This document shows positions 15,660 through 24,881 of a stretch of DNA of 64,000 nt, in pieces; position 1 is the first letter of the stretch, and each line of letters opens with the position of its first letter. Under the pieces are notes generated by a model. It searched no databases. It was not told the DNA's origin and saw only the letters and a program-made list of their open reading frames with translations. The translations under genes and the position numbers were made by a program. This stretch comes from JAHRAW01 sp963693025 (GTDB lineage: Bacteria; Pseudomonadota; Gammaproteobacteria; Arenicellales; Poriferihabitantaceae), in contig OY843749.1 in the NCBI GenBank assembly GCA_963693025.1, positions 1,116,001-1,180,000 of the forward strand, in the 5' to 3' direction.

Positions 15660-16876
15660 TAGCCGGCGGTTGCCTGCCGGCGTTGCGCCAACAACGGTGC
15701 GATGTGTTCTATGATTTGCACCGCCAACCGGTATTTGTCGGTCTTGGCGAGTACTGCTTCGCCGTCTTTGTCAATCAGCGTCACCGAGTTTTCATCGTTG
15801 CCGAATACGTTGTCATCATCGGCAACTTGGTTGGCTGCCATCACATCGGCGCCTTTGGCTTTCAATTTTTGCCGCGCGTTGGCGACGGCGTTTTCGGTTT
15901 CCGCCGCGAAGCCGACGGTGAACGGGGCGCGTTTCATTGCCGCCACGCTTGCCAGAATGTCGGGGTTGCGAATCAACTCAACCTTCATGCGCTCGCTCTT
16001 TTTCTTCATCTTGTGTTCGGCAGCCGCCGCCGGGCGGTAGTCCGCGACCGCCGCCACCGCGATGAACAAGTCCGCATCCGGCGCATGCTCGGCGACCGCA
16101 TCGAGCATTTGTTGCGCCGACACGACGTCAATGCGCCGGACTTCGCGCGGCGTGTTGCGGTTCACGGGACCGCTGACCAGCGTGACCTGCGCGCCAAAAT
16201 CACGCGCCGCGCGCGCCATCGCGTAACCCATCTTGCCCGAACTGTGATTGGTGATGCCGCGCACCGGGTCGAGCGCCTCCCAGGTGGGACCGGCGGTAAT
16301 CAGCGCGCTCAAACCGTCGAGCAAACGCGGATGCCCCTCGCCGGCGAGCGCGGTGGCGATGTCTTCGGGCTCGCTCATCCTGCCGTCGCCGCTTTCGCCG
16401 CAGGCTTGCTCGCCCGACCCCGGACCGATGATGCGAATCCCGCGTTGCTTCAGGCTTTCCAGATTGCGCTGCGTCGCCGGGTTCTGCCACATCAGCCGGT
16501 TCATCGCCGGCGCCACCGCCACTTCCGCATCGCTCGCCAGCGTCACCGCGGTCAGCAAATCGTCGGCCCGCCCTTGCGCCAGCCGCGCGATGAAATCGGC
16601 GGTCGCCGGCGCGATGACGATGTGCTCCGCCCAGCGCGCCAACTCAATATGCCCCATGCCGGACTCGGCCTCGGCGTCCAGCAGATGCTGGTGAACCGGA
16701 TGGCCGCTGACCGCCTGCAGCGTGAGGGGCGTGATGAATTCCGCCGCCGCGCGCGACATCATCACCCGCACCTCGCAACCCCGCTGCAGCAACCGCCGCA
16801 CCAGCGCCGGGCTTTTGTAGGCGGCGATGCCACCGCTGACGCCGACCAAAACGCGCTTGTTGTCATGCCAATTCAT
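15659..16876 (-). CDS. coaBC: phosphopantothenoylcysteine decarboxylase/synthetase
   Basis: This bifunctional coenzyme A enzyme of 405 residues joins cysteine to 4'-phosphopantothenate with CTP (CoaB, C-terminal) and decarboxylates the product with FMN (CoaC, N-terminal). CoaC shows GVSGGIAAYKSPALVRRL, the His of HIELARWAEHIVIAPATA, PAMNRLMWQNPATQRN and the Cys of GEQACGESGDGRM. CoaB shows ITAGPTWEALDPVR, ITNHSSGKMGYAMA, VAAVADYRP and a lysine-rich KMKKKSE. The order coaBC-dut divergent from radC matches enterobacteria. Confidence 0.96.
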   Translation of the reverse strand: MNWHDNKRVLVGVSGGIAAYKSPALVRRLLQRGCEVRVMMSRAAAEFITPLTLQAVSGHPVHQHLLDAEAESGMGHIELARWAEHIVIAPATADFIARLAQGRADDLLTAVTLASDAEVAVAPAMNRLMWQNPATQRNLESLKQRGIRIIGPGSGEQACGESGDGRMSEPEDIATALAGEGHPRLLDGLSALITAGPTWEALDPVRGITNHSSGKMGYAMARAARDFGAQVTLVSGPVNRNTPREVRRIDVVSAQQMLDAVAEHAPDADLFIAVAAVADYRPAAAAEHKMKKKSERMKVELIRNPDILASVAAMKRAPFTVGFAAETENAVANARQKLKAKGADVMAANQVADDDNVFGNDENSVTLIDKDGEAVLAKTDKYRLAVQIIEHIAPLLAQRRQATAG

Positions 16877-16920
16877 GTGTATAGTGTAACGCCAATTGCA
16901 CGGAAGCCGAAGGAGGAATC

Positions 16921-17595
16921 ATGGCGATCACGCAATGGCCCGCGGAGGAAAGGCCGCGCGAAAAACTGGCGCGAAGCGGCGCGCATTCACTGTCCGATGC
17001 GGAATTGCTGGCGGTGTTTTTGCGCACCGGCATCAAGGGCAAGTCGGCGGTCGACCTCGGGCGCGAGATGCTTGCCGAATACGGCGGCTTGCGGCAAGTG
17101 TTGAACGCCGGGCAGAACGCGCTTGCCGGCATATCCGGACTCGGTCCCGCCAAGTGCGCGCAACTGCAAGCCGCGCTTGAACTCGGCAAACGCTACCTCG
17201 CGCAAAAACTGGAAAGAGAGGGTCCGCTCACCAGCCCGAAACAAGCCGCCGAGTTTTTGATGCACCAACTGCGCGACCGCCCGCGCGAAGTGTTCGCCAT
17301 CGTCTATCTCGACAACCGCCACCACGTGTTGCGCTACAAGGAATTGTTCCACGGCACATTGAACGGCGCCACCGTGCACCCGCGCGAAGTGGTCAAGAGC
17401 GCCCTCAAGCACAACGCGGCGGCGGTCATCGTCGCCCACAACCACCCGTCCGGCGTCGCCGAGCCGAGCCAAGCCGACACCACCTTGACCGTCAAACTGA
17501 AAGAAGCGCTCAACTTGGTCGAGGTGCGCCTGCTGGACCACCTCATCATCGGCGACGGCGAATTCGTTTCCATGTCCGACCGCGGGTTGTTTTAG
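16921..17595 (+). CDS. radC: RadC/JAB-domain protein
   Basis: This 224-residue protein has an N-terminal helix-hairpin-helix region (LSDAELLAVFLRTG, GISGLGPAKCAQL) and a C-terminal JAB/MPN domain with the zinc motif E...VIVAHNHPSGVAEPSQAD (HxHPxG...D). Members were linked to DNA repair, but the evidence for this is weak; a metalloprotease-like or nuclease role has been suggested. ATG 16921 follows GAAGGAGGAATC, a strong ribosome site. It is divergent from coaBC with 44 bases between, so both promoters overlap there. Confidence 0.93.
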   Translation: MAITQWPAEERPREKLARSGAHSLSDAELLAVFLRTGIKGKSAVDLGREMLAEYGGLRQVLNAGQNALAGISGLGPAKCAQLQAALELGKRYLAQKLEREGPLTSPKQAAEFLMHQLRDRPREVFAIVYLDNRHHVLRYKELFHGTLNGATVHPREVVKSALKHNAAAVIVAHNHPSGVAEPSQADTTLTVKLKEALNLVEVRLLDHLIIGDGEFVSMSDRGLF

Positions 17596-17692
17596 TTCGG
17601 CGGCGGATGCGGGGCGGCGCGTCTGACATCGGGCATTGACTGGCCGCGATGAAAAACCGACAATGCCGACCGGCATTCATTTCAGGCGAGCA

Positions 17693-18229
17693 ATGAAATC
17701 GCGCGACCGACGACAGGGCATCACCCTGCTACACACCGGCGAAGGCAAGGGCAAATCGTCCGGCGGATTCGGCGTCGTCTTCCGGGCGGCGGGCTGGGGC
17801 ATGAAGGTGTGCGTGATTCAATACATCAAGGGCAAATGGAAAACCGGCGAGCAGCGCGCCGCCGAAAAATTCGACAATATAGAATGGCATGCGCTCGGAG
17901 ACGGCTTCACCTGGGACACCCAAAACCCCGAACAAGACATCGCAACCAGCCGCGAAATCTGGGAGTTCAGCAAGGAGAAAATTCTGTCGGAAGAATTCGA
18001 CTTGGTGTTGCTGGACGAAATCAACTACTGCAGCGGCTACGGCTGGATTCCCGCCGAAGAAATCGCCGACTTCGTGCGCGCGCACAAACCGCCCTGGCTG
18101 CACCTCATCCTAACCGGTCGCGACGCCCCCCAACCCCTCATCCAAGCCGCCGACACCGCCACCGAAATGAAAAAACTCAAACACGCCTTCGACCACGGAA
18201 TCCTCGCGGCGCAGGGTGTGGAGTTTTGA
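17693..18229 (+). CDS. cobO: corrinoid adenosyltransferase
   Basis: This enzyme (BtuR/CobA class, 178 residues from ATG 17693) transfers adenosyl from ATP to cob(I)alamin, giving adenosylcobalamin. The P-loop HTGEGKGKSSGGFG, QYIKGKWKTGE, FTWDTQNPEQD, the Walker-B-like LVLLDEINYC and LILTGRDAP are the family sequence. In-frame starts at ATG 17663 and TTG 17636 exist; ATG 17693 is preferred because AGGCGAG precedes it and the residues before TLLHTG then have normal length. No cobalamin biosynthesis gene or riboswitch is nearby, suggesting salvage. Confidence 0.9.
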   Translation: MKSRDRRQGITLLHTGEGKGKSSGGFGVVFRAAGWGMKVCVIQYIKGKWKTGEQRAAEKFDNIEWHALGDGFTWDTQNPEQDIATSREIWEFSKEKILSEEFDLVLLDEINYCSGYGWIPAEEIADFVRAHKPPWLHLILTGRDAPQPLIQAADTATEMKKLKHAFDHGILAAQGVEF

Positions 18230-18265
18230 GCCACCGCCGGCGCCCCGGAACCATAGAAAATCATT

Positions 18266-19072
18266 ATGCTTGAAACAAATCGAATATACTGCGGGAACTT
18301 TTTTGACTTCATTGGAGAAGTTGAAAACGAATCGGTGGACCTCATCATCTGCGATGGGCCATACGGAGTCACTCAGAACGAGTGGGATCGGATTTCATCC
18401 ATTCAGGAATTCAATCTTGATTTAATAAAACGATTTTCTCTGAAACTGAAGAACGGGGGCGCGCTTTACCTTTTTGGCAAACCAAATTGCATCGACTTTA
18501 TTGACTACCGCCCTTACCTGAACTTGAAATCTAAAATCGTTTGGTATCAACCAAGCAGGCTGGCGCAGGGCCGCCGCAGTTATACGAACAACCATGACAT
18601 CATTGCTTATTTCATCAAGGGGAAAGACCCGCGTTGCTACAACCTCGATGACATCAGGGTTTCACAACTGGTTGAATTGGAGCACAGATTGCGTTGCGAA
18701 AAAGTTCCTTCGGTCACCGGCGGGCAATACCGAAAAACAAAATTCAACGACAAGGGGAAAAATCCGGGGGATGTTTGGGGTGACATCAAGCAACTGACTT
18801 ACAAATCCAAGGAACTGGCGTCAAGGGAGGCTTTAAATACGATTCAGAAGCCCGAAAAATTAATTGAGCGGCTCGTTCTGGCGAGTTCGTCGGCGGGCGA
18901 TTTGGTTCTTGACCCCTTCGCCGGCGTCGGCACGTGCCCCGTTGTATGCAAGAAAAACAAGCGGAGGTTTTTGGCTTTTGAGTTGCAGTCGAAGTTGGTT
19001 AAACTTGCAGAGGGGCGGTTGGGCAAAGTCGACCAGGGACAACAAATGTTGGATTTGTCTTATGGCGCATAA
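18266..19072 (+). CDS. type II DNA methyltransferase (N4-cytosine/N6-adenine class)
   Basis: This 268-residue enzyme methylates exocyclic amino groups in DNA using S-adenosylmethionine. The catalytic motif comes first (VDLIICDGPYGVTQNEWD, about 26-43), followed by the SAM-binding motif near the C-terminus (LVLDPFAGVGTCPVVC, about 212-227), the order of beta-type enzymes. The catalytic tetrapeptide reads DGPY rather than the usual DPPY. GRRSYTNNHDIIAYFIKG and PEKLIERLVLASS match the family. It overlaps the endonuclease gene by 11 bases, so the two are co-translated. Codon use is less GC-rich than the flanking genes, consistent with a transferred module. Confidence 0.88.
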   Translation: MLETNRIYCGNFFDFIGEVENESVDLIICDGPYGVTQNEWDRISSIQEFNLDLIKRFSLKLKNGGALYLFGKPNCIDFIDYRPYLNLKSKIVWYQPSRLAQGRRSYTNNHDIIAYFIKGKDPRCYNLDDIRVSQLVELEHRLRCEKVPSVTGGQYRKTKFNDKGKNPGDVWGDIKQLTYKSKELASREALNTIQKPEKLIERLVLASSSAGDLVLDPFAGVGTCPVVCKKNKRRFLAFELQSKLVKLAEGRLGKVDQGQQMLDLSYGA

Positions 19073-19559
19073 AGTTTACCGCAAAATCATCGGTCTGATT
19101 AAACAGGCGGCAGAGTTGGCGCGGACGGCGGGCATTCACAATTTATTGCAACCCGGTTTAGTCAAAGAAATGATTATCGCCGATATTCTCGGGCATGAAT
19201 TAATCACCGCCAAGCAAGGCGCTGACGCTTGCGACCCCGGCGACCCTGCCATAGTCTATGAATATCTTTCATGCAAAGAAGGCGGCACCGGTCAACTGGA
19301 CAGAATGTTCAAAGAGCCGAAAGACAAGCGCAGGGACTCACTCAACCGCATTCGGCGCAACAGTAAAATCTACTTTGCCGTTTTCTATGAAAAAAATCAG
19401 ACGAGGGTGAAGGTGATTTATGAACTGGAACCCAAAGTGGTGGCAAAAGAAACCGAGCGCAAGTTGGACAGGAGCGCCAATGCCATATCCCATGTCGGTT
19501 TTTCCGAAACTTGGGTTAAGCAATATGGCAAAATCGTCTATACGCATAAAAAGAACTGA
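19062..19559 (+). CDS. type II restriction endonuclease
   Basis: This 165-residue protein starts at ATG 19062, within the end of the methyltransferase gene. The central stretch VYEYLSCKEGGTGQLDRMF has an ExxxxK arrangement following an acidic DPGDP, suggesting a PD-(D/E)xK nuclease core, and EMIIADILGHELITAKQGAD precedes it. Its position behind a single methyltransferase, on the same strand, supports a restriction partner recognising the same site, which cannot be read from sequence. It is too short to contain extra domains. Confidence 0.75.
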   Translation: MAHKVYRKIIGLIKQAAELARTAGIHNLLQPGLVKEMIIADILGHELITAKQGADACDPGDPAIVYEYLSCKEGGTGQLDRMFKEPKDKRRDSLNRIRRNSKIYFAVFYEKNQTRVKVIYELEPKVVAKETERKLDRSANAISHVGFSETWVKQYGKIVYTHKKN

Positions 19560-19562
19560 TTA

Positions 19563-20843
19563 ATGACCCAACCGGTGCCGCCCCGCATGAGCAACTCAAT
19601 GAACCACTACTCCATCTTCAGCCTGGCCCGTAACGCCCTGAATTATCATCGGGATTGGGCGCGGGCGTGGCGTTGTCCTGAGGCGAAGAAGGAATACGAT
19701 GTGGTTATTGTTGGCGGGGGGGGGCATGGGTTGGCTACGGCTTATTATTTGGCGGGGGAGTGTGGGGTTGGGAATGTGGCGGTGGTGGAGAAGGGGTGGC
19801 TGGGCGGGGGTAATACCGGGCGCAACACGACCATCGTGCGCTCGAATTATTTGTGGGATGAGTCCGCCGGGTTGTATGAACACGCGATGAAGTTGTGGGA
19901 GGGGTTGAGTCAGGAACTCAACTACAACGTGATGTTTTCCCAGCGCGGCTTGCTGCACCTCGCGCACAGCGTGCACGACATGCGGGAAATCGGACGCCGC
20001 GGCAGCGCCATTCACTTGAACGGCATCGATTCGGAATGGGTCACCCCGGCGCAGGTCAAGGAGATGGTTCCGTTCATCAACCTCGACTGCCGTTACCCGG
20101 TCATGGGCGCGTTGCTGCAACGGCGCGGCGGCACCGCGCGCCACGACGCGGTGGCGTGGGGGTATGCGCGCGCCGCCGACCGCCTCGGCGTGGACATTAT
20201 CCAGAACTGCGAAGTGACCGGATTTAAAATTGAAGACAACAAGGTGACCGGAGTGGACACCAGCCGCGGTTTCATCGGCGCGCGCAAAGTCGGCTGCGTG
20301 GTGGCGGGGCATTGCAGCGTGCTGGCGGAAATGGCGGGCTTCCGGTTGCCGATTGAATCCACGCCGCTGCAAGCGCTCGTTTCCGAGCCGATCAAACCGG
20401 TGTTGGATTGCGTGGTGATGTCCGGCGGCGTGCATGCCTACATCAGCCAGTCGGACAAGGGCGAACTGGTCATCGGCGCCGGCTCGGACGCGTATAACTC
20501 CTATTCCCAGCGCGGCGGCTTCGACAGCATCGAGAACACCGTCGGCGCGGTGCTCGAACTCTATCCGCTCTTTTCCCGGCTGAAAATGCTGCGCCAATGG
20601 GGCGGAATCGTCGACGTGACGGTGGACCGCTCGCCGTTGATTTCCAAGACGCCGGTCGGCAATTTGTTCTTCAACTGCGGCTGGGGAACCGGCGGCTTCA
20701 AAGCCACGCCCGGTTCGGGCAATGTGTTCGCGCACTCCATCGCCCGCGGCGAGATGCACCCGCTCGCCGCGCCGTTTTCCATCAACCGCTTCAACACCGG
20801 CGCGCTGATTGACGAAGGCGCCGCCGCCGCGGTCGCGCATTAA
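19563..20843 (+). CDS. soxB: sarcosine oxidase beta subunit
   Basis: This catalytic flavoprotein subunit (426 residues) of heterotetrameric sarcosine oxidase demethylates N-methylglycine to glycine; the methylene goes to tetrahydrofolate and O2 becomes H2O2. The FAD-binding site VVIVGGGGHGLATAYYLA lies near residue 40, then NVAVVEKGWLGGGNTGRNTT. The ARHDAVAWGYARAADRLG region holds the His that carries covalent FMN in characterised enzymes. GGIVDVTVDRSPLISKTPV and NCGWGTGGFKATPGSG close the substrate domain. Later in-frame starts (ATG 19590 or 19602) are possible; none has a strong ribosome site. It is first of soxBDAG. Confidence 0.95.
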   Translation: MTQPVPPRMSNSMNHYSIFSLARNALNYHRDWARAWRCPEAKKEYDVVIVGGGGHGLATAYYLAGECGVGNVAVVEKGWLGGGNTGRNTTIVRSNYLWDESAGLYEHAMKLWEGLSQELNYNVMFSQRGLLHLAHSVHDMREIGRRGSAIHLNGIDSEWVTPAQVKEMVPFINLDCRYPVMGALLQRRGGTARHDAVAWGYARAADRLGVDIIQNCEVTGFKIEDNKVTGVDTSRGFIGARKVGCVVAGHCSVLAEMAGFRLPIESTPLQALVSEPIKPVLDCVVMSGGVHAYISQSDKGELVIGAGSDAYNSYSQRGGFDSIENTVGAVLELYPLFSRLKMLRQWGGIVDVTVDRSPLISKTPVGNLFFNCGWGTGGFKATPGSGNVFAHSIARGEMHPLAAPFSINRFNTGALIDEGAAAAVAH

Positions 20844-20872
20844 CCGCGCAATCACTCAGGGCGAGGAAACCG

Positions 20873-21154
20873 ATGCTGCTCATCGACTGTCCGTGGTGCG
20901 GGCGCCGCGACCAAAGCGAATTCAGTTATCACGGCGAAGCGCATATCGTGCGCCCGGACGACCCGCAGGCGCTGAGCGACGAGCAGTGGGGCGACTTCCT
21001 GTTCGCGCGCAACAACCCGAAGGGGATGCACTTTGAGCGGTGGATGCACAGCCACGGTTGCCGGCGCTGGTTCAACGCCGCGCGCAACACCCACACCGAC
21101 CGCATCAAAGCCACCTACCCGCCCGGCGACCCGCCGCCCGAGCCCGGCGCATGA
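20873..21154 (+). CDS. soxD: sarcosine oxidase delta subunit
   Basis: This small zinc-binding subunit (93 residues) of the sarcosine oxidase tetramer contacts the alpha subunit. CPWCG at residues 6-10, the His of FSYHGEAH and the Cys of HSHGCRRWFN are the zinc site seen in the family, and RNNPKGMHFERWMH is conserved. GGGCGAGGAAACCG before ATG 20873 is a good ribosome site. Its stop overlaps the soxA start (ATGA), so the two are coupled. Confidence 0.93.
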   Translation: MLLIDCPWCGRRDQSEFSYHGEAHIVRPDDPQALSDEQWGDFLFARNNPKGMHFERWMHSHGCRRWFNAARNTHTDRIKATYPPGDPPPEPGA

Positions 21155-24100
21155 CCCAAGTCAACCGACTGCCCGACGGCGGGCGCCTCAACCGCGCGAA
21201 GGTCATCCGCTTCTGGTATGACGACAAGAAATACGAGGGCTATCCCGGCGACACGCTGGCGTCGGCGTTGCTCGCCAACGGCGTCCGGCTGGTCGGGCGC
21301 AGTTTCAAGTATCACCGCCCGCGCGGCATCTTTTCCGCGGGAGCGGAAGAGCCGAATGCGCTGGTGCAACTGGAAAGCGGTCCCTACACCGAGCCCAACC
21401 GGCGCGCCACCGAGGTTGAACTTTACGAAGGGCTGGTGGCGCATAGCCAGAACTGCTGGCCATCGGTCGGCTTTGATTTGGGCGCGCTCAGTTCGCGCTT
21501 GTCGCGCCTCTTGCCCGCCGGGTTTTATTACAAGACCTTCATGTGGCCGCGCGCGCTGTGGATGACCTATGAAAAATTCATCCGCAAGGCGGCGGGGCTC
21601 GGGCGCGCGCCGAGCGAGCCCGACCCGGACAGTTACGACAAACTCCACGCCCACTGCGATGTGCTGGTGGTCGGCGGCGGACCCGCCGGGTTGCGCGCCG
21701 CCTGCGCCGCCGGCGCCACCGGCGCGCGCGTCATGCTGGTGGATGAAGCGAACGAGGTGGGCGGTCATCTGCTCCTCGGGCAGCACACCGATATTGGCGG
21801 GCTGGTCGCCAACCGGTGGATTACCGAGCGCCTCGCCGAATTGAATCAAATGGCGCAAGCGACGCTGCTCACCCGCACCACGGTGACCGGCTACTACGAT
21901 TACAATTTTCTGGTGGCGAACGAGCGCGTGACCGAGCATCTCGGTCCCAACCGGGGCGACAAAGCGCCCAAAGAGCGCCTCTGGAAAATCCGCGCAAAGC
22001 AGGTCGTGCTGGCGACCGGCAGCATCGAGCGACCGCTGGTGTTCGCCGACAACGACCGTCCGGGGGTGATGCTGGCGAGCGCGGTGCGCGCCTATATTAA
22101 CCGCTTCGGCGTGCTGCCCGGAAAACGCATCGTGGTGCTGACCAACAACGACAGCGCCTACCACACCGCGCTCGACGCAAAGCGCGCCGGGGCGGCGGTC
22201 GAAATCGTGGACATTCGCCCCGACCCGGCGGGCGAGCCTATCGAGTGGGCGCGCTCGCTGGACATTCCGATTCATGTCAACAGCGCGCTCAGCGCGGTCG
22301 GTTACGCGCGCGGAAAAATCACGCAGGTGACGGTGATGACGCTTTCGCCGGACGGCAATGAAGTGCGCGGCGAGGCGCGCCATCTGCGCTGCGATGTGGT
22401 CGCGGTCTCCGGCGGCTGGACGCCGACGGTGCATCTGTTCAGTCAGGCGAAAGGCAAACTGGAGTTCAGCGATGACTTGCATTGTTTCGTGCCTGCCGCC
22501 GCCGATGATGCGACCGATGACACCACCCACTCGCTGTTTTGCGCCGGTGCGTGCCGGGGTTCGTATACGCTCGCCGAATGTCTGACGGAGGGGCGCGATG
22601 CCGGGCTTGCCGCGGCTGCCGCCGCCGGTTTTGCCGACACACCGGAAACGGTAGCGGAAGCGGCGGTCGAGCCCGCGCCGCCGCCCGCGAGCCAACGCCA
22701 TGCACCCCAATACGGACCCCGCTACGGACCCATGCGCGCGCTGTGGATTCTGCCGTGCGACCACCCCATCGGCGAGGGAGCAAAAAAACACTTCCACGAA
22801 TTGCACAACGATTCCACCATCGCCGACATTGCGCTGGCGGCGCGCGAGGGCTTTGAGTCGGTCGAGCATCTCAAGCGTTACACCACCACCGGCATGGGCA
22901 CCGACCAGGGGAAGACCTCCAACCTCAACGCGCTGGTGGCGCTCTCGGACTTGCGCGGCGCGCCCATCCCCGCGCTCGGCGCGACCACCTTCCGCCCGCC
23001 TTACACGCCGCTCACTTTCGGCGCAATAATCGGTCAGGAACGCCGCGAGTTGTTTCTGCAAAAACGCACCACGCCGATGCACGCGTGGCACGACCGGCAC
23101 GGCGCGGTGTATGAAGATGTCGGCGACTGGAAACGCCCGTTCTACTTTCCGAAAGAGGGCGAGGACATGCGCGCCGCGGTTCGGCGCGAATGTCTGGCGG
23201 CGCGCAACGCGGTCGGCATTCTGGACGCCTCCACGCTCGGCAAAATCGACATCGTCGGCGAAGACGCGGTCAAACTGCTCAACATGGTTTATACGAATGC
23301 GTGGAACCGCCTCGCGCCGGGGCGCTGCCGTTATGGCTTGATGGTCAACGAGCACGGCATGGTGTTCGATGACGGCGTGACCACGCGCCTCGGCGAGCAT
23401 CACTACCACATGACCACCACCACCGGCGGTGCGGCGCGGGTGCTCAACTGGCTCGAGGAGTGGCTGCAGACCGAATGGTTCGGGCGCGCCAAAGTCTATT
23501 GCACCTCAGTTACCGAGCAATGGGCGGTGGCGTCGATTAGCGGGCCGCACAGCCGCGCGTTGCTGGCGGAATTGTGCGAGCAACCGGTCGACGGCGAATC
23601 GTTTCCGTTTATGTCGATGCAGCAATTCGCGGTCGCCGGGATTCCGGCGCGCGTGTTCCGCATCAGTTTCACCGGCGAGTTGGCTTTCGAAATCAACGTG
23701 CCGGCGCGCTTCGGTTTGGCGTTGTGGCAGGCGCTGTGGCAAGCCGGCGAAAAGTATGGCATCTGCCCGTATGGCACCGAAGCGATGCACGTCTTGCGCG
23801 CCGAAAAAGGTTTCATCATCGCCGGTCAGGACACCGACGGGACGGTCACGCCGATGGACCTCGGGATGGACTGGCTCGTGTCCAAAACGAAAGATGATTT
23901 TGTCGGCAAGCGCTCTTTTTCGCGCACCGACACCGCGCGCGCCGGGCGCAAACAACTGGTCGGATTGCGCACCGAAACGCCCGATTTCGTATTGCCCGAA
24001 GGCGCGCACGTGGTGGAAAAATTGCTGGACGCGCCGCCGATGAAAATGCTCGGCCACGTGTCTTCCAGTTACCTGAGCCCGAACGCCGGTCGCTCCATCG

Positions 24101-24237
24101 CCCTGGCGCTGATTAAAGACGGCTTCAAGCGCAAGGGCGAGACGCTGGAAGTCGCGCTGACCGATGGCGGCAGCCACCGCGTGACGGTAACCGACACCGT
24201 GTTTTTCGACTCCGAGGGGGAGCGAGCGCGTGACTGA
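21151..24237 (+). CDS. soxA: sarcosine oxidase alpha subunit
   Basis: This large subunit (1028 residues) carries the NAD and tetrahydrofolate sites. The N-terminal part (KVIRFWYDDKKYEGYPGDTL, SFKYHRPRGIFSAG) is the 2Fe-2S-ferredoxin-like fold without cluster cysteines; CDVLVVGGGPAGLRAACAAG begins the dinucleotide domain near 180; ATGSIERPLVFADNDRPGVM follows. The C-terminal about 400 residues are an aminomethyltransferase (GcvT-like) folate domain with GILDASTLGKIDIVGEDAV and AEKGFIIAGQDTDGTVTPMD. I chose ATG 21151 because it overlaps the soxD stop and gives the family N-terminus; longer frames are out of context. Confidence 0.95.
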   Translation: MTQVNRLPDGGRLNRAKVIRFWYDDKKYEGYPGDTLASALLANGVRLVGRSFKYHRPRGIFSAGAEEPNALVQLESGPYTEPNRRATEVELYEGLVAHSQNCWPSVGFDLGALSSRLSRLLPAGFYYKTFMWPRALWMTYEKFIRKAAGLGRAPSEPDPDSYDKLHAHCDVLVVGGGPAGLRAACAAGATGARVMLVDEANEVGGHLLLGQHTDIGGLVANRWITERLAELNQMAQATLLTRTTVTGYYDYNFLVANERVTEHLGPNRGDKAPKERLWKIRAKQVVLATGSIERPLVFADNDRPGVMLASAVRAYINRFGVLPGKRIVVLTNNDSAYHTALDAKRAGAAVEIVDIRPDPAGEPIEWARSLDIPIHVNSALSAVGYARGKITQVTVMTLSPDGNEVRGEARHLRCDVVAVSGGWTPTVHLFSQAKGKLEFSDDLHCFVPAAADDATDDTTHSLFCAGACRGSYTLAECLTEGRDAGLAAAAAAGFADTPETVAEAAVEPAPPPASQRHAPQYGPRYGPMRALWILPCDHPIGEGAKKHFHELHNDSTIADIALAAREGFESVEHLKRYTTTGMGTDQGKTSNLNALVALSDLRGAPIPALGATTFRPPYTPLTFGAIIGQERRELFLQKRTTPMHAWHDRHGAVYEDVGDWKRPFYFPKEGEDMRAAVRRECLAARNAVGILDASTLGKIDIVGEDAVKLLNMVYTNAWNRLAPGRCRYGLMVNEHGMVFDDGVTTRLGEHHYHMTTTTGGAARVLNWLEEWLQTEWFGRAKVYCTSVTEQWAVASISGPHSRALLAELCEQPVDGESFPFMSMQQFAVAGIPARVFRISFTGELAFEINVPARFGLALWQALWQAGEKYGICPYGTEAMHVLRAEKGFIIAGQDTDGTVTPMDLGMDWLVSKTKDDFVGKRSFSRTDTARAGRKQLVGLRTETPDFVLPEGAHVVEKLLDAPPMKMLGHVSSSYLSPNAGRSIALALIKDGFKRKGETLEVALTDGGSHRVTVTDTVFFDSEGERARD

Positions 24238-24832
24238 CGAGCACAACCCGCCGGCTACTGTCACGCCGACCTCGCCTGCGCATCACCGCGAGCCGGTCGA
24301 GGGCAAGACGAGCCTTCGTGAACTTCCGTGGTGCGCCAAGATTAACTTGCGCGGCGAGGCGCACAACGCGCGCTTTATGAGTGCGACCGCCGAGGCGCTG
24401 GGAGTTGCGTTGCCGACTGAGCCCAACACCACCGCCACCGCAAAGACCGAGACTGAGACCGACGACGCAACGGTGTTCTGGTTGGGACCCGATGAATGGT
24501 TGTTGCACTGCAACCTCGCGCGCGCCGACACCGTGTTGCAACAACTGCAACAAAAACTCGCGCCGCTTCATCACGCCGCCACCGATGTGACCGACTATTA
24601 CACCGTGCTCGAACTGAGCGGCAAAGACGCCGCCGCAACGCTCGCGCGCGGCTGCCCGCTGGACTTGCACGAGCGCGTATTCCAAGCCACGCAATGCGCG
24701 CAGACGCGCTTCGGCAACGCCGGCGTCCTGCTTTACAAACCCAACGCCGAGCCGGTGTTTCAGATTCAAGTGCGCTGGAGTTTCGCCGGCTATGTCTGGG
24801 ACTATCTGGCGAAAGTCATCGACTCGCTGTAA
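24230..24832 (+). CDS. soxG: sarcosine oxidase gamma subunit
   Basis: This 200-residue GcvT-like subunit completes the tetramer. Visible family features are INLRGEAHNARFMSAT-like text near 45, VFWLGPDEWLLHCN, ATDVTDYYTVLELSGKDA, LARGCPLDLH and the ending RWSFAGYVWDYLAKV. Translation starts at GTG 24230, overlapping the soxA stop by eight bases. A stretch of Thr/Glu-rich filler (about 65-82) lengthens it slightly compared with other gamma subunits. No glyA or purU gene follows, unlike many sox operons. Confidence 0.9.
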   Translation: MTDEHNPPATVTPTSPAHHREPVEGKTSLRELPWCAKINLRGEAHNARFMSATAEALGVALPTEPNTTATAKTETETDDATVFWLGPDEWLLHCNLARADTVLQQLQQKLAPLHHAATDVTDYYTVLELSGKDAAATLARGCPLDLHERVFQATQCAQTRFGNAGVLLYKPNAEPVFQIQVRWSFAGYVWDYLAKVIDSL

Positions 24833-24881
24833 GCGCCGCGCGCCCGACCGCCACGCCACCAAACCACCACGGAGCCTCCCC

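Noticed and set aside
21115..23409. Long minus-strand frame opposite soxA (764 codons)
   Set aside because: It is the antisense shadow of a high-GC coding gene; composition is Arg/His/Gln-rich and no family motif is seen.
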